Shown piece after piece: positions 47,153 to 58,351 of a stretch of 64,000 bases of DNA. Location: NCBI GenBank assembly GCA_963989385.1, contig OZ022501.1:98564979-98628978 (forward strand), given 5' to 3'. Under the pieces are notes generated by a model. It searched no databases. It had not been told where the DNA came from and was given only the letters and a program-made list of their open reading frames with translations. Numbering within the stretch: the first letter of the stretch is position 1; each line of letters starts with the position of its first letter. The translations under genes were made by a program, and so were the position numbers. This DNA comes from Ctena decussata. Taxonomy: Eukaryota > Mollusca > Bivalvia > Lucinida > Lucinidae.

Positions 47153-47373
47153 GGGCTGTATTCATAAAGCCACTTAAGTCGTTGCTATGTGGTTGCTAAG
47201 GCTAAATATCTATAAAGGAGATTCCCTACAGCTATGAAATTCGGTCTGGAGGAACAGTCTTTGTAAGACTGTTCCTCCAGAGCAAATTTCATAGTTGTAG
47301 GGAATCTCCTTCAAAGAAATTTAGCCTTAGCAACAGCATAGCAACCACTTAAGTTGTTTTATGAAACGGACCC
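47153..47373. mobile_element. Hairpin MITE (GGGCCGTATT family), copy 3
   Basis: It begins GGGCTGTATTCATAAAGCCA and ends ATGAAACGGACCC, with arms GTCTGGAGGAACAGTCTTTG / AGACTGTTCCTCCAGAGC and GAGATTCCCTACA / TGTAGGGAATCTC. Confidence 0.88.
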
Positions 47374-47377
47374 AGGA

Positions 47378-48180
47378 GCTTTTGTGTCTGTTGCTTTACT
47401 CACTTTGGCTCAATAAGTGTTTTTGTTCCCTTTGCTTCAGTATTTCAGTGGTGTTTTTAGAAAATTATTGATGAGTAAGAGAACTTTCACATGGACCGAA
47501 GCTTTCACATCGACCGAACAACTTCTTATTTCCAGGTGTTCTTTTCTTATTTCCAGGTGTTCTGTACTAGCTGTGACTTATCTTAATCTGCTTTTCTAGG
47601 TCTACCTATCCTTTTTATTCTCGTCTTATCTGATCTTACCTTCCTTTATGTATTTTGTATATTGTTTAATATGTATTAATTTGCATGCTGTGATACTATG
47701 ACTATGTACATGTATTTTCAATTTTGCATGACTGTTTTATTGCATGCATTTCTGTTGTTTTACTTTTGTTTGTCGAAGGAAAAGCCCTACCGGGCTTATG
47801 TTATGTACCGGGCTTATGTTATGTTATTCATGTTCGACAAAAAATAAAGTTTCTATGTCTACTAATTGTTTGCCTCAGTGTAGAAGTGTGATCTAAATAA
47901 ATAAAAGTGGTAAAAGCCCCCACACCCTGACTTCTGTTTTGGTTCTTTGTAGTCTATGTTGGTGCTTTTAGTCACCTGTTCTGTGAGTGGAGAAACCGTA
48001 TGACCACCAGCTTCTTGTTTTCCGTATTGATGCTTTTGTTGGTCTATTGTTTGTTTGGGATGAACCATAAACTATTGCAGAAACTAAGGGTGAGATGTTA
48101 GGCCCATATAAACTAGTTTAAGCCCCACAGTAGTTTGTTACTGACCGTTTCAAGGCGGTACTTCTGTTTTGGTTCCTTAT
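47378..48180 (+). mobile_element. Family C UTR pieces around a LINE-like 3' tail
   Basis: 47378-47520 and 47930-48180 resemble family C UTR; the latter has CAGTAGTTTGTTACTGACCG and the core CCGTTTCAAGGCGGTACTTC. Between them, about 47625-47862 resembles a non-LTR retrotransposon end. It has a doubled ACCGGGCTTATGTTATGT (about 47789 and 47807) and closes with AAAAAATAAAGTTTCTATG, which includes an AATAAA signal. Confidence 0.6.
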
Positions 48181-48233
48181 AATTACTTGCCTTTGTTGTC
48201 CTTGGTGGTGCTTTCGATAAAATGATCCGCGAC

Positions 48234-48839
48234 ACGAGAAAACCAACAAAGTGGTTGTACGCCCAGCGCAGACTCATGCGAACCGAACAACCAACTAAAT
48301 GTTTTGTACCACTTCAGAAACTGAGGGTGAGGTTGGGCCTGTAAAATCGATTTAAGCCCCCCAGTAATTCATTACTGACCGTTCCAAGGCGGTAGTTCTG
48401 TTGTGGTTCTTTGTTGCCTGTTTTTGGTGTCAGAGTTTCTGTGATGTTTTACCTTATGTATGTTATTATTATTTTTGGTTCGGTTTGGGTTGCTGAGTGG
48501 CCACCTTTTGGGAACAAGCTGCTCACTCGGTTGGCCATATGTTCTCTGTATCTTGATTATTTGTAATCTTAGTTGTTTCCAACTATGGTTTGAGGGCTGG
48601 ATTTGGATTTTGATTGTTTCAGTTCCTGGTCTTTGCATACTTTTTACTTTTTTTCATATCAGCCTGGGCATTCACCCAGTCTTATCTGACTCTTCGCCAG
48701 GCGCTTAAAGGGTAGCTAACGGTCTCAGCTACCTCCATGCGGACGGCGAAGACTCTGATCAGACTGGGCGGATGCCCAGGCTGATCAGATACTGCGCTGG
48801 GCGCACAATCACTTTGTTCGTTTTCTTGTGTCGCGGCTC
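48234..48839. mobile_element. Foldback MITE (GAGCC family) split by a family A copy
   Basis: The left arm stops after CCCAGCGCAGACTCA (48275) and the right part resumes at ATATCAGCCTGGGCATTCAC. The intact MITE reads GCAGACTCAGATCAGCCTGG at this place. AAAT flanks the MITE on both sides (48230-48233 and 48840-48843). Confidence 0.9.
48276..48653 (+). mobile_element. Family A 3' UTR copy inside the MITE
   Basis: It starts TGCGAACCGAACAACCAACT and ends GGTCTTTGCATACTTTTTAC plus T's. A short TCA repeat at the junctions may be the target duplication. It is close to identical to 20225-20606. Confidence 0.88.
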
Positions 48840-48861
48840 AAATGTTTTCAGTTTGGGTAGC

Positions 48862-49345
48862 GTGCCTTTCATGATCTGTCAATTTATTTAAATATTTCTG
48901 TCCCATTTGGTTTTGAGGTCGGGGTATGGGATCTGATTGTATCGTTCCTTATTATTGCATAGCCTTTCTATCACATCTCTTTTCTTTCAGCTTTAGTCTA
49001 GTGGTCTGTGCTCTCCCCCTACGCCACCCTATGTTTTCCTGGTATTTAAACTTATTGATATCATTTTTTGGGTAATGATATGAGCCACCTTGTGTCATTT
49101 TAATTGTTTTGTTGATACCTCATTATGTTATGTTATATGTACTTTGAGAGTAATAAAGCTGAGTTGAGTTGAGTTGAGTCTTTCCTCCATTATGTGAATG
49201 TTTTTAGGTATCTGAATGACCACTTGTCCGGGAAGAGCTGCTCATGTGGTTTCCATGCCTACCTCCCACGATCCACGGTGAGGTAATGAATCTTAGTATC
49301 TCGTTTCCTATGAGGGCGGGATATGGGATCTGATTTAATCAGTTC
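48862..49345 (+). mobile_element. Family C fragments and a LINE-like tail
   Basis: 48862-48965 has GGGGTATGGGATCTGATTGT and 49215-49345 has GGGATATGGGATCTGATTTA, both family C ends. Between them, about 49010-49171 ends GAGTAATAAAGCTGAGTTGA followed by a (GAGTT)n tail, which looks like a non-LTR retrotransposon 3' end. Confidence 0.55.
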
Positions 49346-49828
49346 ATTAGATTCTATTTATGGACTTTGAGTCAAATTAAAATCTTAAAGAGTACCAAGA
49401 CTATACATTTAATATCTAGTCAAAAATATCTCGAGATATAGCGAATGTTGTAAAAGATTCATAAAGTGCACTGAAAACAGACACATCTATTTATTAAAAT
49501 TTAAAACTAAACCAAATTGTTATGCCCTAAATATACCAAATGCAGTCACGTTTAGTGAACGAAGTGAACTGTTGTCTGTTGAGTTATATAGTCTATACTT
49601 TTTACCTTTTGGTTTTGAGAGTAAGATGTGGGATATGATTGAATCATTTCAAAATCATTGTCTATATTTTACGGCAGATTTTGTGTTATGCAACCCACTG
49701 GGCATACCATGTTGATTTAAAATTGAATCTATGTTTCAGCGTCAGGACGTTGCATCAACGTAGATTTAATATTGGTTCAGCGTTGTGTGTCTGCTGGAAG
49801 ACGTCTATTTGTAAAACTGAGTGAAAGT

Positions 49829-51770
49829 AAAAAGTATGCAAAGACCAGGAACTGAAACATTCAAAATCCAAATCCAGCCCTCAAACCATAGTTGGAAACA
49901 ACTAAGATTACAAATAATCAAGATACAGAGAACATATGGCCAACCGAGTGAGCAGCTTGTTCCCAAAAGGTGGCCACTCAGCAACCCAAACCGAACCAAA
50001 AATAATAATAACAGACATAAGGTAAAACATCACAGAAACTCTGACACCAAAAACAGGCAACAAAGAACCACAACAGAACTACCGCCTTGGAACGGTCAGT
50101 AATGAATTACTGGGGGGCTTAAATCGATTTTACAGGCCCAACCTCACCCTCAGTTTCTGAAGTGGTACAAAACATTTAGTTGGTTGTTCGGTTCGCATGA
50201 TAACCCTCTAACTCGTCAATGAATCATCACGGTAAACACATAAATCAAATTTCAACACCATGAAGAAGCAAAGACGAGGACTCAACAGATACAACGGGCC
50301 GTCTGACAGGTGGAGATCCCTGTCCTGCCAAACAACCCCACTAGAAATCTGAAGCAGAAGAAGGTCACCAGTTGAGCCCCGGTGGACCAAGCAACAGACA
50401 AAAAGGCTCCGGTCCCAACCAACTAAAATATATAGCTTTAGGTCGGGCCATCATAGAGTCTGACGACCGATCCCCCGGTGTGCAATTAAAGAGTGCAGCA
50501 AAGCTATCAACCGTGATTGGGTTAATCACTAAGCATGCAGACTGTCGCATAACATTTAAATTATAGCCAATACGTTTGTGACGTATTATTATTTTTCGGA
50601 ATTGATCAGAAAAATCAGTCCTACCCTTAATCTTTTTGAATTTGTATACTAAGTCACCATAAAATTCTGGTTCCGATAGGCCTTGGTGTAAAAGAAATTT
50701 TAATCCGACATCAAATTTTGAAACCAATTCATGGTGTCTGCGATAGAATTTAGAAAAAGCCTTTCTAAGCTTATGATACCGATAGCCCTGTTGAAGAAGT
50801 TTAGCAGTTAAACATTTATTACGAGCATTTAAGTCATCTACATGACTACACACTCTAGCAAATCTTATAAGTTGAGAAATATACACTCCATAAGAGGGAC
50901 GACGTGGAACGTCACCATCCAAAAATGGAAAATTAACTATATCAAAGTCAAAGTCATCACGTTTATCATAAATTTTAGCAGATACAAAAGCGTTAGAAAT
51001 AGATAGATGTAAATCCAAAAAGGGGGCCTCGGTATCTGAAGTATTAGCTTTATTCAATTTAAGTTCAGGTGGGTAAATTTGGTTAACCATGCTTTCAAAA
51101 TAAGGATTATCAATATTCAGAAGATCGTCTAAATATCTAGAGGTTGAGTTAAATGCCTCAATGATATCAGCTTGATTATCAACAGAAAGAGAAGTCATGA
51201 AATCTCTTTCATAACAAAATAAAAACAAATCGGCCACAAGAGGAGCACAATTTGTACCCATCGGAATACCAACAATTTGTCTGTATAACTTATTACCAAA
51301 TCTGATGTAAATATTATCTAAGAGATATGATAAGGCGTCACATACATTCTGACATGACCAAAGACTATATCCTCTATATATTTTACGGTCAGTAGAAGTG
51401 AAAAACGCTTTCTTATCGTTACAGGCAATATAAAGGGTATCTTCATTTTTGGAGAACTTTTTGAAGGCCCTCTCAATCAAATCAACAAGTTTTTCCTTTA
51501 TTAAATTATGGGGTAATGTGGTATAAAGAGTAGAAAAATCATAAGTGGACAAACTAGTCGCACGGAACCCTCTTGACTTCAGTTTACTAAGTACCTCACC
51601 AGAATTTTTTATAGACCAAAACATATTTTTCCCTGACCTCTCATACACTGTCTCATAGTACCAAATGCCACGAGATTTCACAGCAGTGAGGCAAGAAGTT
51701 AATAATTTAGATAATTCTGTAGTAGTACAAGAGCTAGAGTTGGCAATGAATCTAGCTTTATATGAAGTTG
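49829..51770 (-). mobile_element. Family A retroelement, longest copy
   Basis: On the minus strand: RT coding region (from 51770), UTR with CAGTAATTCATTACTG and the ACCGTTCCAAGGCGGTAGTT core, and the terminus GGTCTTTGCATACTTTTTAC at 49829. RT homology stops at about 51770, so this copy is also 5'-truncated. Confidence 0.88.
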
Positions 51771-52095
51771 TTTTCATTTTGGCGTTCGGTTTTTCTTTCT
51801 TTTTTTCTTTTTCTTCTTTCAGGGGCAGTGTACATTTGTGCATTATAATAGCGAACTTTCCTGTTACCTGTTTTGACAAGTGGATTTTTCCATCGTTATC
51901 ATTTGTATAATTCCATTTGTAGATGTGGAGGTTTCTAGCGGATGTTTTCATTTTCATTGTCTTTTGTTTAAAAACTCCTGCAAGCAAAATATGCTGACCA
52001 TGATCAGACACCACGTTCTGCGGCGTCTGACCTTGGCCTGATTGTTTGCATATGTCCTCAAAACGGGTTTGAAGTCTAAAAATTGTTTTCTGCAT
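50365..52095 (-). CDS. Family A reverse transcriptase frame (576 codons, uninterrupted)
   Basis: An RNA-dependent DNA polymerase domain of a retroelement. In order: YKARFIANSSSC (111-123), motif A YDFSTLYTTLPH with Asp186, a cysteine-containing YSLWSCQNVCDALSYL segment (243-258), motif B GIPMGTNCAP (276-285), motif C YLDD (321-324), then YDKRDDFDFDIVNFPFLDGD and a long C-terminal region with CLVINPITVD (521-530). All three catalytic Asp residues are visible. Residues 1-110 match no other copy and are probably flanking DNA that happens to be open. The last 25 or so residues come from loss of one C in ATGGCCCGACC (19960 copy: ATGGCCCCGACCTAA), which bypasses the native stop. I see no endonuclease domain. 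Penelope-like is my best guess; other non-LTR types are possible. Probably not a complete active element. Confidence 0.85.
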   Translation of the reverse strand: MQKTIFRLQTRFEDICKQSGQGQTPQNVVSDHGQHILLAGVFKQKTMKMKTSARNLHIYKWNYTNDNDGKIHLSKQVTGKFAIIMHKCTLPLKEEKEKKKEKPNAKMKTTSYKARFIANSSSCTTTELSKLLTSCLTAVKSRGIWYYETVYERSGKNMFWSIKNSGEVLSKLKSRGFRATSLSTYDFSTLYTTLPHNLIKEKLVDLIERAFKKFSKNEDTLYIACNDKKAFFTSTDRKIYRGYSLWSCQNVCDALSYLLDNIYIRFGNKLYRQIVGIPMGTNCAPLVADLFLFCYERDFMTSLSVDNQADIIEAFNSTSRYLDDLLNIDNPYFESMVNQIYPPELKLNKANTSDTEAPFLDLHLSISNAFVSAKIYDKRDDFDFDIVNFPFLDGDVPRRPSYGVYISQLIRFARVCSHVDDLNARNKCLTAKLLQQGYRYHKLRKAFSKFYRRHHELVSKFDVGLKFLLHQGLSEPEFYGDLVYKFKKIKGRTDFSDQFRKIIIRHKRIGYNLNVMRQSACLVINPITVDSFAALFNCTPGDRSSDSMMARPKAIYFSWLGPEPFCLLLGPPGLNW

Positions 52096-52174
52096 TGCCC
52101 TTTATAAAGACATCAGTTTACTTGTCCAGTCTATCATAAGCTTGCAAGATCATCGAGCCAACAAAATATGATTG

Positions 52175-52405
52175 AGCCGAGACATGACAAAACCAACAAA
52201 GAGGCATGTGCACCACGCTGAGACACAAATCAGCCTGGGTACCACCCAGTTTGATCAGAAGTTTGCTGCTGCATGGTGGTAGCTAAGAGCCTTAGCTACC
52301 CTGTCGGAGCACAGCGAAAACTGATCAGGCTGGACGGATGTCCTGGCTGATCTAAGTCTTCGCTGGGTGCACATTCTACTTTGTCGGCTTTGACATGTCG
52401 CGGCT
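52175..52405. mobile_element. Foldback MITE (GAGCC family), diverged
   Basis: Ends GAGCCGAGACATGACAAAAC and TTTGACATGTCGCGGCTC. The internal arms are more diverged than in other copies. Confidence 0.85.
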
Positions 52406-53205
52406 CAACTATAAAAGAAGATATCCAAGATTTGCCACCAGAAAACACCAGTCCGAGACAACTAAAGCAGAAGAGCGAATAATATGTTTAATGTCTTCTT
52501 TGTATTGTTTCCTTTGGATAAGTTTGCTATTTGTTGTTGTAATATACAGCGTATAGATCTCTTTCCTCACACTTTGACAGCCTGTAACTGTGGTCGAAAA
52601 TGTACTAATCTCCCATTTTCAAATATACAAGATAGGCTTTCGGCTTATATACATACAATATATACGAAAATTCTTTCTTTCATAAGCAACATTTTTTGTT
52701 AGCATCAAGACTTTTCAATTTTTTATTAAAATGTCAATTCTGGATAAACAAAATGGACTCACAAGCAACAAGGTCGAGGTTTGATAGCAGATTATAGGTT
52801 TGTGACATCACCAGTTTTAATGATGTCATATAAAATATAGGCCATGACATTAGCTCATTTGGCCAACGGAAAATGCTGAATGTGTATTTGTGCTGTCTCG
52901 ATGAAACAATGTATTTGGAGTTGCGTCAACAATTGGCAGAACAATGGATATTGAAGAAAAAACAGCTATACATTTTGTACTTTTCCTGTAGACGGTGTAG
53001 GCTACAATTTAGTTTGACTGCTGCTGTGATAATATGAATCTGCCGATTATAAAAAGAAATATGTGCTGAATGTAGTGATTTATCAATTATATATAGTCAT
53101 TGAGCGAAATATTTCCGGATTAAACAACGAATAGCCTTAAGTATAAAATCAGATTTATTTTATTCGGAAAAAAATTCAATGGAATATGTCCCACTCTACT
53201 TAACT
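52406..53205. other. No gene recognised
   Basis: Short featureless frames only. Confidence 0.4.
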
Positions 53206-53209
53206 GCAA

Positions 53210-53345
53210 GGAGCGGCGTATGTATAGTGGATAACGCGTTACATACTACCAATCGATGGGTCGCATGTTCGATCCCCCGTTTCTCCGGTCTTTAGAATTA
53301 GGTACCGTCTCCGTATGACATATATTGCATGGACGTTAAATCCGA
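53210..53345 (+). repeat. tRNA-derived SINE-like fragment
   Basis: GTATAGTGGATAACGCGTTA resembles a tRNA A box region and GTTCGATCCCCCG a B box, about 45 bases apart. A GGACGTTAAATCC end near 53333 resembles the other SINEs in the window. Confidence 0.55.
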
Positions 53346-53399
53346 GTTCACTCACGTATTTCCAAGGTAATCATTATAGACAAAGAATTAGATTATTTG

Positions 53400-53665
53400 G
53401 GAATGAATTATAGGTTTGAGAAAACCACTCTCTTCCATTTGGTTGAATTTCAGGTAGCATCTCACTTATAATACACCGTATGCCATGCTCCTCTCGAATA
53501 ATAAGTGAATGACGCCATAGAATTGTTACCGTAGCAACTTTGGAATAAGCAACTGTTGTGCTTAGTATCTTGGCAGAATAACTTCTCGATGATGTCACGT
53601 TGACATCAATATAAACTCTGATATGGTAACAAATTTTTTACCTGATTGGTATTGAAGCATGGCAT
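53400..53665 (-). repeat. Dispersed repeat R, copy 2
   Basis: Reverse-complement match to 41640-41990: minus-strand AGTGAGATGCTACCTGAAAT, and GCATGGCATACAGTGTATA on the plus strand. Confidence 0.55.
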
Positions 53666-54677
53666 ACAGTGTATATTGTATACTAGAAACCCGCGTTCGC
53701 TTTCTCCAAATTCCAAGGGGGCTAAACAGTACTTCACTTTCCCCAGCATAAACATAACCTTTGACCTCAAATACCAATAATCAAATGGGGATTAACAGGC
53801 AAATGTGTTTTTTACTTCCACGGTTTGGAAGCAGAGCTGGGGAAAATATAGGACTGTAAATATGAATCGTGTCGACAATGAAGAAGCTGAATACAGAAAC
53901 GCGCGTCTTTCGCACTTAATTTTGAAAAGGTACGTTCATATTGAAAACTCTCGGCCTATACACTGTTGGGGCCAATTGGCCGTAAAGATATCATCAACCC
54001 AGTAGTCAGTTTTTTTTGTTTGTTTTTTTCAGTGCGCATTCTAGTTCTAGTGATTCTGGAGCTGGCTTCTATATAGAAACACTGGTTTAAAGAAAAATGA
54101 ACTGTATCTGGTCAACTTTTAAGCCTCTGCAGAAGCTAAGACTGTCTTATGATAGTGACATTTATCTTAGTCGAGTTTTGCTTCTCTTCTTTTGGACTAT
54201 ATTGGCTATTTGCAGGTTCTCGCTGTGTGAGACATCTACTTCCTGATTTTCTTGTCTGTCGTCTATCTCGGGACTTAGGTGTCGAGGTGGCTGTATGGGA
54301 GACGTTTGCGCTTGCAAGTAAATACGAAAGCGTTTCTTACCTGATGTCTGCAACTGATCTGTCTCATAGGATGCGTCAGTAAGGTTGGCTTGAAAAAGTT
54401 ATGTCTTTTGTTTGTCAAGACTTGCCATCATCTATTTAATTCACCATTTTTTGTGGTTCAGCGTCATTGAAAATATTAATCTCGTCTTTCTGCCTCTGCC
54501 AAGAAAGGCTATATGTGTACGCAGTTGTGTGCATACGTTTGTGTAAGTGTGTGTTTGTGCTACCGTTTATCTTTACAAGCACACAGCAGAGTGCCGTGGC
54601 TGGTAGAAGTGATCGCCTTTCGTGTAGAAACTTGTGGACTCGACGCCCATCGGGACACATGATCGATAAACATATTT
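53666..54677. other. No gene recognised
   Basis: The frames at 54149-54382 and 54467-54679 show no recognisable domain. Confidence 0.4.
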
Positions 54678-54925
54678 GAGCCGCGACACTAGAAAACATA
54701 CAAAGTGGCGTGTGAGGTCAGTGAAGACTCAGATCAGCCCGGGCATCCGCCCAGTCTGATCAGAGTTTTTGTTTTCTGCATGGAGTTAGCTACCCGCTAA
54801 GAACAAAGCAAAGGCTCATCACCCGCTAAGAACAAAGCAAAGGCTCATCAAACTGGATGCCCAGGCTAAGCTGAGTCATCGCTGGCCGCACACGCCACTT
54901 TGTTGGTTTTGTCGTGTCGCGGCTC
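54678..54925. mobile_element. Foldback MITE (GAGCC family) with an internal 29-bp duplication
   Basis: Flanked by ATTT on both sides. ACCCGCTAAGAACAAAGCAA plus AGGCTCATC occurs twice in tandem at about 54792-54849. Confidence 0.9.
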
Positions 54926-55174
54926 ATTTATTCTAATCAACCTGGAATTACAAGAGCTCAAAGAAGTGGTGTCAAGATCGTGATTGGTGGTAGCAGTGTC
55001 ACTGAACGTAGGCGATGTCTTCAGTCATATAAAACCGGCAAAACTATACATAGGCATACAAACCACAACATACACCAAGGTTATCCATCTGTTATGATGA
55101 TGGTGGCCCCGCTAAAACAAGCACGACTTGACTGATTTCAAACATATGTATGTGTGTTACCATCTGCAGAAAAA

Positions 55175-56250
55175 TAAAAAAGATCAGGAATTAATACAAT
55201 CAAATCCCACGTCCCACTCTCAAAACAAATAAGGAAAAAAGCACACACATGCGGAAAAAATGTAACAAGTTCACGAAAGACACGCACGGTAAACCGAATG
55301 AGCAGCTCTTTCTCAAACAGGTTGTCATTCAGCTACCCAAATCAAAACATCATCAACATTTATTTTTATCTGTTTTATTTTTCACTTACAAAACAAAACA
55401 GACCAAAAGGCAGATTGGGTAGCAAAACAGGTGACCAAACCGACAAAGAACATAGACAAGCGAACATAGCACAATGTAACATCAAGGAACCACAACAGAA
55501 GAACCTAGGATCGGTCAGCAAAACATTTCTGGGGGGGGGGAGGGGGAGGGGGCTTCAACATGTTTTACTGGTACCAAACCTCGCCCTTAGTTTCCGCAGT
55601 GGTTCAAAGCAACAAAAAACACACAACAGACTAAACAAACTATACGGAAAACATTTAACAACTATTCTTACCTATTTTCTTTTTTATTATAGAACATAAC
55701 GGGAAGCTAAGTGGGCAGCCATACAGGTGGCCACATTGCTAGCAGACCACAAACGAATTGAGCCGCGACACGACAAAACCAACAATGTGGTTGTGCGCCC
55801 AACGCAGACTCAGATCAGCCTGGGCATCCGCCCAGTCTGATCAGAGTCTTCGATGTCCGTATACATGTAGCTTAGACCCTTAGCTACCCTTAAAGCGCTT
55901 AGTGAAGAGTCTGAACGGACTGAGTGAATGTCCAGGCTGATCTTAGTCATCACTGGGCGCACAACCACATTGTTGGTTTTGTCGTGTCGCGGCTCAATTA
56001 ACTAATACACAAGAAGGTGATGACCCACAACAGAAGTACCGCCTTGGCACGGTCAGCAATTAAACACTGGGGGCTTAAACATGCTTTACTGGTGCCAAAC
56101 CTCGCCCTCTGCTTCTGCAGTGGTTCGAAACATTTAGTTAGCCGTTTGGTTCGCACCCATCGATGAAATATCATCGGAAACAAACAAATCACGTATAAGA
56201 CATATGGTGAATCAGAGACGAGGACTCGACGGAAATAACGTATTGTATAA
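55175..56250 (-). mobile_element. Family C 3' UTR split by a foldback MITE
   Basis: Antisense family C: terminal AAAAGATCAGGAATTAATAC at about 55178, GAGCAGCTCTTTCTCAAACA and a G-rich run at about 55531-55551. A second UTR piece runs from 55690, is split by the MITE, and resumes at 55996 with AGAAGTACCGCCTTGGCACG and GTTAGCCGTTTGGTTCGCAC. Confidence 0.75.
55760..55995. mobile_element. Foldback MITE (GAGCC family) inside family C
   Basis: Full length, flanked by AATT on both sides, inside antisense family C UTR sequence. Confidence 0.92.
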
Positions 56251-56510
56251 GTAGCCTGAACAACGATGCCGATAAATTACATCGCAAAAGCTTTTTATAG
56301 TATACATGTAAAATGAGACAAAAGAATATTTCCATGTGTCTTTTCGTGTACGTACCCTTCAGCCACGGTCTCTCTGGGAAGAAATAAGGATGAAAAAAAA
56401 AGTATTTTTTATTTCTGCAGCTATAACCAAGCAAGAAATAAACAATATGTCTTTGCCTTCGTACTCATGTGGGCGCAACATGTCTTTGGTACTTGCAAGT
56501 GTGTTTGAGC

Positions 56511-56512
<2 letters not shown>

Positions 56513-56554
<42 letters not shown>
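56513..56554 (+). repeat. (CT)n microsatellite
   Basis: About 20 uninterrupted CT dinucleotides. Confidence 0.98.
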
Positions 56555-56556
<2 letters not shown>

Positions 56557-58350
56557 GTATTCAGCTATGATGATACTTGAAAAAATGAATAATCCAAAAT
56601 CCCTAAAAGCATTTCGGTAGGGAAAAAGGACTATGTGGAAAAGTGGCTGTATGAGGTCCGGACAATCCTCTATATAGTCACCTTTCCTACAGCCATTTTC
56701 CCGGGGGACAGGTAATCAACTACTCACTGACATGTGCAAGTTAATAATTAAGCTGTTAGACAGTACGTTAAGTCATACCGGCTTCAATTGCTGCTTTGAT
56801 GCAGGATGAACCTTCACGGCAAATCGTGAATCAACAGCAAAAGTTGAAATACGAACACATTGTATATCAAATTAGGTACCGTAACGTTTTGCCGTCGGCA
56901 TGCATGATACAGTTTCCTGGTGTTTCTGAGTTTTAATTTTAACCTTTCTAATAAAACTGTGTCATATTTATTGACTTTAAATTAGAAATATTAAGAGAAT
57001 AAACCACAGTTTTGGTGAGGCATGTTTTCAGTTCTCGAGTATTTTCCCTTTTATCATGTTTTGTTCTAGAGTTTTATTTTAAACATTTAATTACAAGCCT
57101 TATCTATTTTGTGAATAGTCTTTACATACTCGTTTGATATAATCATATGCAAGGTCTCAATACATGTATTTTCTCCTACTCGATTCCTAGGCTGAAGTCC
57201 ATGTAATCATTGTGTGCTACCAATCGGAAGCTGCTTCTACTGTACGTCGACTATCGGTTGGCTGAATAACGAAACATTGTTTTCAAAGCACTGGACAAAG
57301 CTTATTAATTAGAGTGAAGCTTCGAGTAACTGGAGAATAAAAGGCGTGTACCATTTTCACCCATAACTTCTAAGATTTGAAGCTTTGAATTAGTGATTTC
57401 TGAGAAAAAATAATAACATTCACTCTTGAATCACTGATTTGTTTTCCTCGGGGCTACTCGATCTGACAAAAACATTTGATTACTGTGACCCCAAATTCAT
57501 TTGCAATGTTTTTATTTTTATGCACACAGTCATAGGGTGACTGTTCGACCACCTGCAAAAATATCGTTTAGCTAACCGATTATCGACGTACAGTGACAAG
57601 AGCTTTTGGTGGAAATTCTGTCCGGTAGCACACAGTGGTTAAGTGTAAAACTAAGTTTACGTAATTATAACAATTTTAAAAAGAATGAAAACAACAACAA
57701 AAATAATGTGAATAAAGACAAATACATTTTAAAAGTGCAATTAAAATATTAAAAGGTTCCTTCAAGAGCAGAGAATACATACAAAAGTAGGAACATGGGC
57801 CAGACTACGTAGTTTCAAACGCTTAACATTTTCAAGTTTTTATAGACAACTTGCTAAGAAATTGATATACAACACAGTTAACTCTCGAAATCTTGAAGTC
57901 AAAGTTCTGCTGAAACTACTGATATTTCAAAATTATTTTTCTAGTCACAGAAAATTTACTTTGAGATACATGTACCAGTAGTAGTTTGAAATAACAGGAA
58001 TTGAAATAGAAAGAAAAATAAGAAAATTTGCTCAAACTGTAGTTTTTGATATCGAAGTGTACGTTTAGATATCATTGTTAGAGATATCGATAGTTGACCA
58101 AAGTAAATGTATTGCACACCTAAAAAGTGGTTTAAAGGAAGTGTAAAGGAAGGTCAGAAAGCAAAGGTTAAAACAAGCCTGCACATATCCAACAACTCAT
58201 TAGGGTATTTGCTATTCGCACTAACCATGTATGAACATCAAAAATCTAATTACGCAATGCGAAGGCTGCAGCTAGACTGCACGGCTGCTCGGAATGACGG
58301 ACTGGTTTGAGTCTTTGCTCTTACTACTTTTGCGTAACGCAGCTAATAAT
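56555..58350. other. No gene; small hairpin and a repeat X fragment
   Basis: GGAAAAGTGGCTGTA (about 56638) faces TACAGCCATTTTCC (about 56688). A fragment of repeat family X lies at 57758-57825 (AAGAGCAGAGAATACATACA, GGGCCAGACTACGTAGTTTC). Otherwise AT-rich and featureless. Confidence 0.45.
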
Positions 58351-58351
58351 T

